64,000 bases of DNA from Planctomycetia bacterium (lineage in GTDB: Bacteria > Planctomycetota > Phycisphaerae > UBA1845 > UTPLA1), in assembly GCA_015075745.1 (NCBI GenBank), contig JABTTW010000002.1, positions 1,006,453 to 1,070,452 on the forward strand, given 5' to 3'. Below the pieces are notes generated by a model that was not told the origin of the DNA, did no database searches, and saw nothing but the letters and a program-made list of their open reading frames with translations. Position numbers and translations under genes: made by a program. Each line of letters begins with the position of its first letter. Positions within the stretch are counted from its first letter, which is position 1. Positions 34,475-42,321 of this stretch are shown here, one piece after another.

Positions 34475-36067
34475 GTGTCGTATACAGATTTGAGGTCATT
34501 CGTGGACGCCCTGGAGAAGGCGGGTCAACTGAAGCGAATTCGCGCAGAAGTTGACCCGCTCCTGGAGATTACTGAAATCGCGGATCGTGTGAGCAAGTCG
34601 CCCTGTCCGGAGGGATTGCACGTCGCGCCGAAAACCGATCCAGTTCACGGCGGCACCGGAGGACACGCGCTTATGTTCGATCGCGTAAAGGGGAGTAGCA
34701 TTCCCCTGGCAATCAATCTCTTCGGCAGTTACGCACGAATGCGCATGGCACTGGGCTGCGAGGATTTTGAGAGTCTGGCTGCCAAGGTACAGAAGCTCAT
34801 CAAACCGGAACCGCCGACCTCGTTTATGGAAAAGATGAAGATGCTTCCGGAGCTTGCGAAGATCGCGGGCTTTGGACCGAAGGTCGTCAAGCGCGGCATC
34901 TGCCAGGAGGTGGTTCACACGGGCGATGCAGACCTACTGGCACTGCCGATCATCAAATGCTGGCCCCACGATGGCGGAAGCGATGAAGATGTCATCGTTG
35001 GGCGGAAACGGGCGGCGATGAATTCCGCGGCCCTAAGCTCGGGGTCCCAGGACGCTGCACAAGGTCGATTTATCACGCTGCCGGGAATCTACACGACTGC
35101 TCCCGACGGCAGCGAGCCGAACATCGGCATGTACCGCATCCAAGTCACCGGCGCTAAGTCCGCGATATTCCATTGCCACATGCACCATGATGGAGCGCGG
35201 CACCACCGAATGTGGGCGGCGGAGGGCAAGGACATGCCGGTCGCCATTGTCCTCGGAGGCGAAAGCGTCCTGCCCTATGCGGCCACCTGCCCCCTCCCGC
35301 CGAATGTCAGCGAGCTACTTTTCGCCGGATTCCTTAACGATGGGGGCATTCCACTTGTTCCGGCAAAGACGATTCCGATCAACGTGCCGGCAAACGCGGA
35401 GATTGTCATCGAGGGCTTCGTGAGTGCGCGGGAAACCGCCCGCGAGGGTCCCTTTGGGGATCACACCGGTTTCTACAGCCTCGCGGATGAGTTTCCGACG
35501 CTTCGCGTTACGGCCGTCACGCATCGGGAGAACCCCATTTACCCGACCACCATCGTCGGCCTGCCGCCGATGGAGGACTACTACATGGGCAAGGCCACTG
35601 AGCGCATCTTTCTGCCGCTGCTCCAGATGCTTGTGCCGGACATCGTCGACTACAACCTGCCGCAATGGGGCGCCTTTCACAACTTCTGCTTCGTCAAGAT
35701 TCACAAGGAGTACCCTCTCCAGGCACGCAAAGTCGCCAGCAGCATCTGGGGCGCCGGGCAGATGATGTTCAGCAAGTTCATCGTCATCGTCGACAACGAC
35801 GTTGACGTCCACGATGAACAGGCAGTCATGTTCGCGGTTGGCGCAAACGTGGATCCGCGACGCGATACGTTTATGGTGGACGGCCCCATGGATATTCTCG
35901 ACCACTCCGCGCCCTATCTTGCCGCAGGAAGTAAAATGGGCATCGACGCGACTCGCAAGATTCCCGGCGAAGGCATTGTGCGCGACTGGCCCCAACGACT
36001 CGTTATGTCTGACGAGATTCGCGGGCTCGTCGACAGACGGTGGCGCGAGTACGGAATCGACGAATGA
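34475..36067 (+). CDS. ubiD: UbiD-family prenyl-FMN decarboxylase
   Basis: UbiD (de)carboxylase using prenylated FMN; in quinone pathways it removes the ring carboxylate (MqnL in the futalosine route). 530 aa from GTG 34475, which has AAGGAG 7 bases upstream; the frame extends further 5' without support. Family blocks: MFDRVKGSSIPLAINLFGS, LPGIYTT, GMYRIQV, HCHMHHDGARHHRMW, and the catalytic REGPFGDHTGFYS with the Glu/Asp pair. Its stop overlaps the start of the zinc-ribbon membrane gene (ATGA). ubiE and ubiX follow on the same strand, and UbiX makes its cofactor. Confidence 0.92.
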   Translation: MSYTDLRSFVDALEKAGQLKRIRAEVDPLLEITEIADRVSKSPCPEGLHVAPKTDPVHGGTGGHALMFDRVKGSSIPLAINLFGSYARMRMALGCEDFESLAAKVQKLIKPEPPTSFMEKMKMLPELAKIAGFGPKVVKRGICQEVVHTGDADLLALPIIKCWPHDGGSDEDVIVGRKRAAMNSAALSSGSQDAAQGRFITLPGIYTTAPDGSEPNIGMYRIQVTGAKSAIFHCHMHHDGARHHRMWAAEGKDMPVAIVLGGESVLPYAATCPLPPNVSELLFAGFLNDGGIPLVPAKTIPINVPANAEIVIEGFVSARETAREGPFGDHTGFYSLADEFPTLRVTAVTHRENPIYPTTIVGLPPMEDYYMGKATERIFLPLLQMLVPDIVDYNLPQWGAFHNFCFVKIHKEYPLQARKVASSIWGAGQMMFSKFIVIVDNDVDVHDEQAVMFAVGANVDPRRDTFMVDGPMDILDHSAPYLAAGSKMGIDATRKIPGEGIVRDWPQRLVMSDEIRGLVDRRWREYGIDE

Positions 36068-36540
36068 TTGAGCGACACAGTTTGGAGGCAGCCAGAGAAA
36101 AGTTGCCGGTGCCCGCAAGCCCGCTGCACCTTTGCCCGAACTGCGATTACAACCTCACCGGTCTTGTTTCGAGGCGGTGCCCTGAGTGTGGGGACAGTTT
36201 CACACTTTCAGAAGCACGTCACCGGGCGATCGAGACTTCCGAGGAAGTTCAAAGTTTCGTCCGTGCCACCAAGTGGGACGGCGGGCGAAAGGCGCTTGGG
36301 ATTGTGCTCATCGTTGCCTCGTTCGCCGTCATCAACTGGGTGCCCCCAGGCTCATTTGTGGTCGTAAGGCGATATGTAGGCGGCTTCATCACAATGGCGG
36401 GGGCAATGATGCTTTGGTTCATTCTCATTTCATTGGCCATTGGGGGCATTCTCCGGTTCTATTTCGAGGTTAGCTGGTCATCCGTTTTGCTTGCCATCGG
36501 TCTTTTTTGTGCCTGTGGTACGGTGATTCGTTTTCTGTAG
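36064..36540 (+). CDS. Zinc-ribbon membrane protein, unknown function
   Basis: 158 aa, unrecognised as a named family. The N-terminus carries a zinc ribbon, LCPNCDYNLTGLVSRRCPECGDSF (about residues 22-46), a style common in planctomycete membrane proteins. Three TM segments follow (ALGIVLIVASFAVINWVPPG; GGFITMAGAMMLWFILISLAIGGIL; SVLLAIGLFCACGTVIRFL). Its ATG overlaps the ubiD stop, so it is translated together with ubiD. A link to quinone metabolism is only positional. Confidence 0.7.
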   Translation: MIERHSLEAAREKLPVPASPLHLCPNCDYNLTGLVSRRCPECGDSFTLSEARHRAIETSEEVQSFVRATKWDGGRKALGIVLIVASFAVINWVPPGSFVVVRRYVGGFITMAGAMMLWFILISLAIGGILRFYFEVSWSSVLLAIGLFCACGTVIRFL

Positions 36541-36617
36541 CCGTGCCGCCGTTCATGTTTTTCACCATGTTTGGTTGCTTCCTCGCTGCCCGGATCATCG
36601 GCTAAAATACCCCGGCA

Positions 36618-37379
36618 ATGGTCGACACCGCCTCGAAGCCCTTGGTATGGGATGAGTCCCGACTTTCCGATCCGCACGGTCAGCCCGACAAGGCTGCGCG
36701 TGTGCAGGCGATGTTCGATGCCATCGCTCCGACGTATGAGAAGGTCAACCGGTGGCTCTCGCTCGGACGGGATGCCTATTGGCGAAGGAGGGCTGTCGAG
36801 TTGGCCGCCGTCACAACCGCCGACCGGGTGATCGACCTTGCCTGCGGAACCGGGGACTTTGCCCGCGCCTTTGCCGCGGCACATCCCAATGGCGTCGTCG
36901 GCTGCGATTTCTCATCCGGGATGCTGAGGCGAGCCCAAAGCCGCACAGGCTCCGGCGGTAACAGTCAAATCGAATGGTTTCAGGCGGACGCACTTCATCT
37001 GCCATTTGCGAATGAGTCGTTTGACATCGCGAGCTGCGCGTTTGGTGTCAGAAATCTTCAGGACTTAGGACTGGGCTTCTCCGAGGCATATCGCGTTCTG
37101 CGTCCCGGAGGCCGATTCGTGATACTCGAGTTTTCGACGCCGCGAACGCCGCTACTTGGCGGGCTATACATGTTCTATCTGTCCCGCGTTCTTCCCAGAC
37201 TGGCAACACTGATCAGCCACGACCGGTCAGGCGCGTACCAATATCTTCCAGCATCGGTCTCCACTTTTGTGGACGCGGAAGGGATGGCAAAGCGCCTGAC
37301 CGCCGCCGGATTCGCCCGAGTCGAGCATCATCGGCTGACGCTGGGCGTGGTCACGATTCACCTGGCTTGGAAGTCGTGA
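36618..37379 (+). CDS. ubiE: UbiE/MenG C-methyltransferase
   Basis: SAM-dependent methyltransferase of ubiquinone/menaquinone synthesis, methylating the demethylated quinone ring. 253 aa, usual length. VQAMFDAIAPTYEKVNRWLSLGRD is the family start, followed by the SAM loop VIDLACGTGDFA, GCDFSSGML, and ASCAFGVRNLQDLGLGFSEAYRVLRPGGRFVILEF, the UbiE signature region. A C-terminal block QYLPASVSTF is also typical. Its TGA shares one base with the ATG of the next gene. Together with ubiD and ubiX it supports a menaquinone-type pathway. Confidence 0.93.
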   Translation: MVDTASKPLVWDESRLSDPHGQPDKAARVQAMFDAIAPTYEKVNRWLSLGRDAYWRRRAVELAAVTTADRVIDLACGTGDFARAFAAAHPNGVVGCDFSSGMLRRAQSRTGSGGNSQIEWFQADALHLPFANESFDIASCAFGVRNLQDLGLGFSEAYRVLRPGGRFVILEFSTPRTPLLGGLYMFYLSRVLPRLATLISHDRSGAYQYLPASVSTFVDAEGMAKRLTAAGFARVEHHRLTLGVVTIHLAWKS

Positions 37380-39253
37380 TGAGCGATGTTCCGTTTACTT
37401 CGCAGCCTCAAGAAGCGCCCACGCACTTCGTAGACGTTTGGTCACGGACCGCGCCGAAGTATCGCCGCCGCGCCGTTCTCATGCTGTGCCTGCTCGCGCT
37501 GCTCTTCGCAGGCCTCTGCTGCTTCATGTTCTGGCTTCGGACCGGGGCCTATGCACCCTGGCTGTACTCCGGCTATGCCGAACTGATGTATCGTTCCTTC
37601 AACCCTTCCGGGCAGGAGCAGGTCACCCTTTCGCAATTCCTGCTTTTTCCAATCAGCGTTGATGCGGTGCCGATCCACAGCGTCATCGTTGGGCTCCTGT
37701 TCGCATCGACCTGTTCGATTCCGATCCTCGTGGCGATCCTCTATCGCCTGCCTTTCTCGATCCTATTTGCGGCCATGGTAATTTTCCTCGCCGCCATGCC
37801 GTGGCTTGGCTTGACGGTCCTGTTCGGCTGCGTGCTGGCGTCGCTTCCCAGGTTCAGGTTTTCTTTTCGCTTCGCGTCGGCACTGCTCGGCCTTGTCCCC
37901 GTCGGAATCTACTTTGTCTCCGCCTCGTGGGAACCTGCGGGGTCCAGCGGCGTGCCCATTGAGAATAAGGCACTGATGTACGCGCCGTGGGTGCTGGCGA
38001 TCCTCACTTCCTGTGTCATCTGCGCACTGGCGCTGGCGATTGCCCGATTGATTGACTATCGCCCGGGTGGTGTCCCGCCTGTGCTGGCCGTTGTCTTCGC
38101 CGTTCCCGTGGTGCTGTTTCACACGCAGGTCGGGCGGGACGAGCTGGAGTTTCGCATACTTGAGCACGATCTCGGCCGGCGAAGCGCCCGCATGTTTGCC
38201 CCGATGGACATTTCGTCAGAAGCGCACCGCCTCGCCACCAATGACTGGGGTTCCCACTCAGAAGACTCATACGAGGCCATCTATCGAGAATGGTTGAAGA
38301 AAGTGGCGAAGCGAGTCGTCGTCAAGGCCGAAGACGATCGGGCCTGGGCAATCGTGCGATGTGACGAATTCCTAAGGAATTTTCCGTGGTCTCGGTATGC
38401 GGCCCCGGTGAATTTCCTTAAGGGCCAGGCTCAGGATGCGAGAATCAACCATGCGAGGTTTTCAAGAGACTGGTGGCTTGAGTTTCGCGTAGATCTGCCG
38501 AGTGTGTCATCGCGTCATACCTGGAGATCGATCGAGCAGGGATACGCCGACTCGTCCCTCGCAGCGGTCGCCGCCTACAAGCTCGCCATCCTTGAGGCTC
38601 AGGGCGGACGGCTCAATGAGGCCCTCCAACTGCTCGAGCCGCTGATTCAACCTGCTGAGCCGGCGACTTCTACTCGCCCTGCCATCGGACCGCAACTGCG
38701 TCAGTCGGTTTTTCAAAAGGCCGACCCCTCCGCCGGACTCGGCGTCAACTTAAAGCTCGTCCGGCTCCAGGCGAACAGGCTCCATGAAATGATCTCTACA
38801 TGCCTGCCAGATCCGGTGACTCAATATTCAAGGATTTTCGTAACGCCTTCGTGTGATGTTGATCAGATGGTTCATCCGCTCCAACTCATGCTTCGATTCG
38901 ACACGACTTCGCCGATGTACCGCGAGAACCTCGTCGCGCTGATTGCCGCCTTTCCGCATTCAATGACAGCGGACTACGCTCGCATCCGAATCGAGGTGTT
39001 GGAAAGGGCTATCAGCAGGCGCATCATCGGACTTCGCCAGACCGTGGAAGACTTGCGGGATCGCCCGGCGGTCGCGGAGGCCCGCATGCGCCTGGCGGAG
39101 GTCTTACAGGAAGACTCGCTGGTCGCCGAAGCCCGCGCAGTGCTGACAGAATTAACTACTTTACAGCCCGATAGCTGCTGGTCACTGGAGGCCAAGGAAC
39201 GACTTGCCTCCCTGTCCATGATGCAACGAGAATCGCAAGCTGAATCGGAATAG
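37379..39253 (+). CDS. Polytopic membrane protein with soluble helical C-domain
   Basis: 624 aa from ATG 37379, overlapping the ubiE stop by one base. The first ~240 residues carry about six TM helices (VLMLCLLALLFAGLCCFMFWL; IHSVIVGLLFASTCSIPILVAILY; FAAMVIFLAAMPWLGLTVLFGCVLA; WVLAILTSCVICALALAIARL; VLAVVFAVPVVLFHT). The remaining ~380 are soluble with TPR-like helical pairs (NEALQLLEPLIQPAEP; DSLVAEARAVLTELTTLQPDSC). I do not recognise the family. Coupling to ubiE and a 6-base gap to ubiX place it in the same transcript. Confidence 0.7.
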   Translation: MSDVPFTSQPQEAPTHFVDVWSRTAPKYRRRAVLMLCLLALLFAGLCCFMFWLRTGAYAPWLYSGYAELMYRSFNPSGQEQVTLSQFLLFPISVDAVPIHSVIVGLLFASTCSIPILVAILYRLPFSILFAAMVIFLAAMPWLGLTVLFGCVLASLPRFRFSFRFASALLGLVPVGIYFVSASWEPAGSSGVPIENKALMYAPWVLAILTSCVICALALAIARLIDYRPGGVPPVLAVVFAVPVVLFHTQVGRDELEFRILEHDLGRRSARMFAPMDISSEAHRLATNDWGSHSEDSYEAIYREWLKKVAKRVVVKAEDDRAWAIVRCDEFLRNFPWSRYAAPVNFLKGQAQDARINHARFSRDWWLEFRVDLPSVSSRHTWRSIEQGYADSSLAAVAAYKLAILEAQGGRLNEALQLLEPLIQPAEPATSTRPAIGPQLRQSVFQKADPSAGLGVNLKLVRLQANRLHEMISTCLPDPVTQYSRIFVTPSCDVDQMVHPLQLMLRFDTTSPMYRENLVALIAAFPHSMTADYARIRIEVLERAISRRIIGLRQTVEDLRDRPAVAEARMRLAEVLQEDSLVAEARAVLTELTTLQPDSCWSLEAKERLASLSMMQRESQAESE

Positions 39254-39259
39254 TGACCC

Positions 39260-39865
39260 ATGTCTAAGCAAATTGTTGTTGCTGTTAGTGGTGCAAGTGG
39301 TGCGCCGTATGCCGTTCGGCTGATCAAATCGCTGGTCGAGGGTGGGGCTCACGTCCACCTGGTCATTTCCCCGCACGGTCGGCAGCTCTTCGTCGATGAA
39401 CTCGAAATCTCCGACCCGACCCCACAGGTATTGGTTGGTGAGGCCCTGGCCTCCTCGATTACCGCATACCCATATCGCGATGTAGGGGCCAAGCTTGCCA
39501 GCGGGTCGTTTCTCACGGACGGCATGATTATTTGTCCGTGCAGCAGCAATACCCTGGGCGACATTGCCTCGGGCACGGGCGCGAATCTCATCTCCCGGGC
39601 CGCCGCCGTCCACCTCAAAGAAGCACGCCGACTTATTCTTGTACACAGGGAGATGCCGATTTCGCAGATCGAGTTGGAGAACATGCTCCGAATCAGCCGC
39701 GCAGGTGGTATCATCTGTCCCGCATCACCGGGGTTTTATCTGCGACCGAAGTCGGTGGATGACCTCGTGGATTTCGTAGTCGGAAAGCTCTGCGACCTGC
39801 TGGGCGTGCCGCACCAGCTCAACACGCGATGGGTGCCGAAGCGCAGTCCGCACGTTCAGGGATGA
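39260..39865 (+). CDS. ubiX: Flavin prenyltransferase UbiX
   Basis: UbiX joins dimethylallyl phosphate to FMN, making prenyl-FMN for UbiD. 201 aa. VAVSGASGAPYAVRLI binds flavin phosphate; ICPCSSNTLGDIASGTGANLISRAA and LVHREMPIS are the family blocks, and ICPASPGFY the C-terminal one. It lies 6 bases after the membrane-protein gene. Having ubiD and ubiX in the same cluster is functionally coherent. Confidence 0.95.
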   Translation: MSKQIVVAVSGASGAPYAVRLIKSLVEGGAHVHLVISPHGRQLFVDELEISDPTPQVLVGEALASSITAYPYRDVGAKLASGSFLTDGMIICPCSSNTLGDIASGTGANLISRAAAVHLKEARRLILVHREMPISQIELENMLRISRAGGIICPASPGFYLRPKSVDDLVDFVVGKLCDLLGVPHQLNTRWVPKRSPHVQG

Positions 39866-39909
39866 CAATGCCGCGCCCGTTCGCGAGCTATGCATACCGG
39901 AAAGGAAAC

Positions 39910-40437
39910 ATGACCCACAAAGAGCTCGCCGAGCGAATTCGCTCCGTCGCCTATCTGGAGGGAGACTTCACGCTCCGCTCAGGAAAAAAATCGACGTTCT
40001 ACGTCGACAAGTATCTCTTCGAAACTCAGCCAGACATCCTCGCCGAACTAGGTCGGCTGTTTGCCGGGAAGGCCTCCCCACAGACGACACTCATCGCCGG
40101 CGCGGAACTCGGCGGTGTCGCCCTCGCGGCAGCGGCGGCAATGGCGGCCAGTCTGCCATTCGTCATCATCCGCAACGCCAGGAAGGATTACGGCACGGGC
40201 AAGATGTACGAAGGGCGCATCAATCCAGGCGACGTCGTGTTGCTCGTTGAAGACATCGCTACCACCGGCGGCCAGGTCCTGGAGGCCGCCAAAACCATTA
40301 GCGAGGCGGGTGCGACGGTGGAGAAAATCGTCGCAGTGGTCGATCGCGGCCAGGGAGCCGGGCAAAACATCCGTGCAGCAGGGTTTGCATTCGAATCTCT
40401 CTTCGACGCCGCCGACCTGCGCCTGCCGACGCAGTGA
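39910..40437 (+). CDS. pyrE: Orotate phosphoribosyltransferase
   Basis: PyrE makes OMP from orotate and PRPP in pyrimidine synthesis. The ATG at 39910 (MTHKELAERIRSVAYLEGDF) is chosen for its GGA-type ribosome site; the frame opens 81 bases upstream, overlapping ubiX, without need. 175 aa. TLRSGKKSTFYVDKY, NARKDYGTGKMYEG and the PRPP loop VLLVEDIATTGGQVLEA identify it. It follows ubiX by 44 bases and ends the cluster; a new promoter follows. Confidence 0.93.
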   Translation: MTHKELAERIRSVAYLEGDFTLRSGKKSTFYVDKYLFETQPDILAELGRLFAGKASPQTTLIAGAELGGVALAAAAAMAASLPFVIIRNARKDYGTGKMYEGRINPGDVVLLVEDIATTGGQVLEAAKTISEAGATVEKIVAVVDRGQGAGQNIRAAGFAFESLFDAADLRLPTQ

Positions 40438-40453
40438 CCGGGTTCCCCAAAGC

Positions 40454-40483
40454 TTGCAATCGACCGCATTGGATTCGTATAAT
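40454..40483 (+). promoter_or_regulatory. Strong promoter of micro-ORF and PEP-CTERM gene
   Basis: TTGCAA (40454-40459), an 18-base spacer and a perfect TATAAT (40478-40483). It lies 17 bases after the pyrE stop and would start a transcript near 40490. Confidence 0.6.
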
Positions 40484-40489
40484 TAATGG

Positions 40490-40511
40490 TTGATTCATGG
40501 CACTGAATCAA
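40490..40511 (+). promoter_or_regulatory. Perfect palindrome at the predicted transcription start
   Basis: TTGATTCA (40490-40497) and TGAATCAA (40504-40511), a perfect 8 bp inverted repeat with a 6-base spacer, placed directly after the -10 box. It could be an operator or a 5'-terminal mRNA hairpin. Confidence 0.5.
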
Positions 40512-40550
40512 TGATCGGTGCCGAAGAATCGGGCCTAAAGGAGGCAATCA

Positions 40551-40631
40551 ATGCGGCCAAGACTTGGTATACTCGCGCTGATTCTTATCGCATCTAGTTC
40601 TTATCCTGTTCCGACCACCGCGTTGCAGTAG
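40551..40631 (+). CDS. 26-residue signal-peptide-like micro-ORF
   Basis: ATG at 40551, stop at 40629-40631. An unusually complete ribosome site, AAAGGAGG, lies 6 bases before the ATG. The product MRPRLGILALILIASSSYPV then PTTALQ looks like an isolated export signal: basic start, hydrophobic core and small residues. It lies 67 bases after a promoter with a perfect -10 and 75 bases before a PEP-CTERM gene with its own ribosome site. It may be a leader peptide, a tiny secreted peptide, or the truncated remains of an exported protein. Coding status is inferred from the ribosome site. Confidence 0.5.
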   Translation: MRPRLGILALILIASSSYPVPTTALQ

Positions 40632-40706
40632 CCTCCGGGTCAGCACACACACTGAATCATCCCATACTTGGTTGTTCGTTACACAAGTTAATAGAGGAGA
40701 ATTGCC

Positions 40707-41435
40707 ATGAAACCCCAGTGCTTAGTGCTCGTTTGTTTGTTTGTCGCAGTTGCCCTGCCGACTCCTTTGATGGGTGCGGGTGCGGTTTATTTCACCGCGG
40801 CATCCGCCTCACCTGCAGGAAGCGTCAGCCATCAGGGTGCCAGGGGCGAGGCCCTCGAATTGGAGTGTGACGTCAACTTGGCGTTTACATGCACGTGGGA
40901 TATCTCCGGTTGGTATCAAAACGACGACGGCGGCGCATTTGGCTGGAGCCTTGACGTCGGAATCCTCGATCCGACCGTCTTTGGCAAGGCAACCGTTAGC
41001 AACATTGAAATCCCAATAAGCGAAGTCACGACCATAAGCCATCTCGTGGGAGCCAATGAACCCAATGGATTCCTCATCCACGGTGCCGCCGGCGCCAATT
41101 TATCAGGCCCTGGACCGGCTATCTGGAATGTCCTGAATTTCCGATTGACCAAGACCAAGGCAATGGGAGATCCTCAGGTTCTCGACATTTTTGGCGGCGT
41201 AGGTTTCTTGGAATTCGGAGGCAATGATCCCGAGGGGTTTGATTTCTATGAGATCATCCAGATTGGCCCCAACAGCCCGGCGGTTGGCATCTATGCCGGC
41301 ACTTGGCCCTACGGGGCACTTCCGCTTCCTGTTATCACGGTGATGAACATTCCTGAGCCGGCTGCGATTGGGCTCTTCGGTAGCGGAGTCTTGTTACTGA
41401 CGCGGCGTCGGAAGTGCAGAACGACTAGCCGTTAG
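40707..41435 (+). CDS. PEP-CTERM sorting-domain protein
   Basis: Secreted protein of 242 aa, AGAGGAG before the ATG. The signal peptide is LVLVCLFVAVALPTPLMGAG. The C-terminus IPEPAAIGLFGSGVLLLTRRRK is a classic PEP-CTERM tail: PEP motif, hydrophobic helix and Arg cluster, recognised by exosortase and linked to envelope sorting. The body is beta-rich with Asp/Gly/Pro-rich stretches and no enzyme motif. It is transcribed from the 40454 promoter after the micro-ORF. No exosortase gene is in this window. Confidence 0.9.
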   Translation: MKPQCLVLVCLFVAVALPTPLMGAGAVYFTAASASPAGSVSHQGARGEALELECDVNLAFTCTWDISGWYQNDDGGAFGWSLDVGILDPTVFGKATVSNIEIPISEVTTISHLVGANEPNGFLIHGAAGANLSGPGPAIWNVLNFRLTKTKAMGDPQVLDIFGGVGFLEFGGNDPEGFDFYEIIQIGPNSPAVGIYAGTWPYGALPLPVITVMNIPEPAAIGLFGSGVLLLTRRRKCRTTSR

Positions 41436-42136
41436 GCCATCGCCGCTTCGGCGGGAATCAACTCAAGCTCGATCAAGGCGTTCAGCGCCGCCTTCTGCTC
41501 GGCGTCTTTCTTGCTCGGGCCCCAGGCGCTCTTGAAGCGACGGCCGCCGATGCAGACTGCAATCTCGAAGCACTTGGCGTGGTCCGGCCCTTTTTCGTCG
41601 AGGACCTCGTATGACGGCGTGTCGCCGCTGTTTTTCTGGGCAAACTGCTGAAGCTGCGACTTGTAGTTGTATTGATGCTCACTGGCGACCGCGGCGTCGA
41701 TATAGCTGACCATGTGCTTGAGAATGAACTCCGACGTCCGCTCCAGGCCGGCGTCGAGAAACATCGCCGCAATGAACGATTCCAACGCGGCGGCCGAAAG
41801 CGAAGTCGGCAACTTCGATCGACCCGCGATTCCGTTTCCGAGAAACAAGAATTGAGGCAGGCCGATCTCCTCACTGATCTCACTGCACGTCTTGCGCGAG
41901 ACAACCGACGACTTGATCTTGGTCAATTCCCCTTCGAGATACTCGGGGTACTTCTCGAACAAATACCGGCATACCACCATGCCCAGCACTGCGTCCCCAA
42001 GGAACTCCAGTCGCTCATTGCTTTGTAGGCGGGTCGTAGCGATGGAAGCGTGCGTCAGAGCTGACACAAGGAGGGTAGGGTCGTTGAACTGATAGCCAAG
42101 GGTCGCCTGGCAGCGCTCAAGCGCGTCGTTGTCCAT
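41432..42136 (-). CDS. rnc: Ribonuclease III
   Basis: Double-strand-specific RNase for rRNA and mRNA processing. 234 aa from ATG 42136; the frame extends 57 codons upstream with unrelated sequence, so the shorter start is preferred although its ribosome site is weak. The signature NERLEFLGDAVLG spans residues 40-52, ESFIAAMFLDAG is the second catalytic segment, and the C-terminal dsRNA-binding domain ends with the usual KKDAEQKAALNALIEL. Its stop overlaps the stop of the convergent PEP-CTERM gene. truD starts about 185 bases away in the other direction. Confidence 0.94.
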   Translation of the reverse strand: MDNDALERCQATLGYQFNDPTLLVSALTHASIATTRLQSNERLEFLGDAVLGMVVCRYLFEKYPEYLEGELTKIKSSVVSRKTCSEISEEIGLPQFLFLGNGIAGRSKLPTSLSAAALESFIAAMFLDAGLERTSEFILKHMVSYIDAAVASEHQYNYKSQLQQFAQKNSGDTPSYEVLDEKGPDHAKCFEIAVCIGGRRFKSAWGPSKKDAEQKAALNALIELELIPAEAAMA

Positions 42137-42321
42137 AAAATCGACCTGCAACAGACTCCAGGCCGATGTCGAAAGCCGCGCGACCCTGCTGGGCATCGGG
42201 CGAGTTTCGGCATGAGCCTCGCCGGATGTAGCGGCCGAAGAGATGGACCGAGAACCACACCCGACATCTTCACTATACTCTTCGGTAGCCTTCGAGGTCA
42301 ACTCCACTTACATTGATTCAT

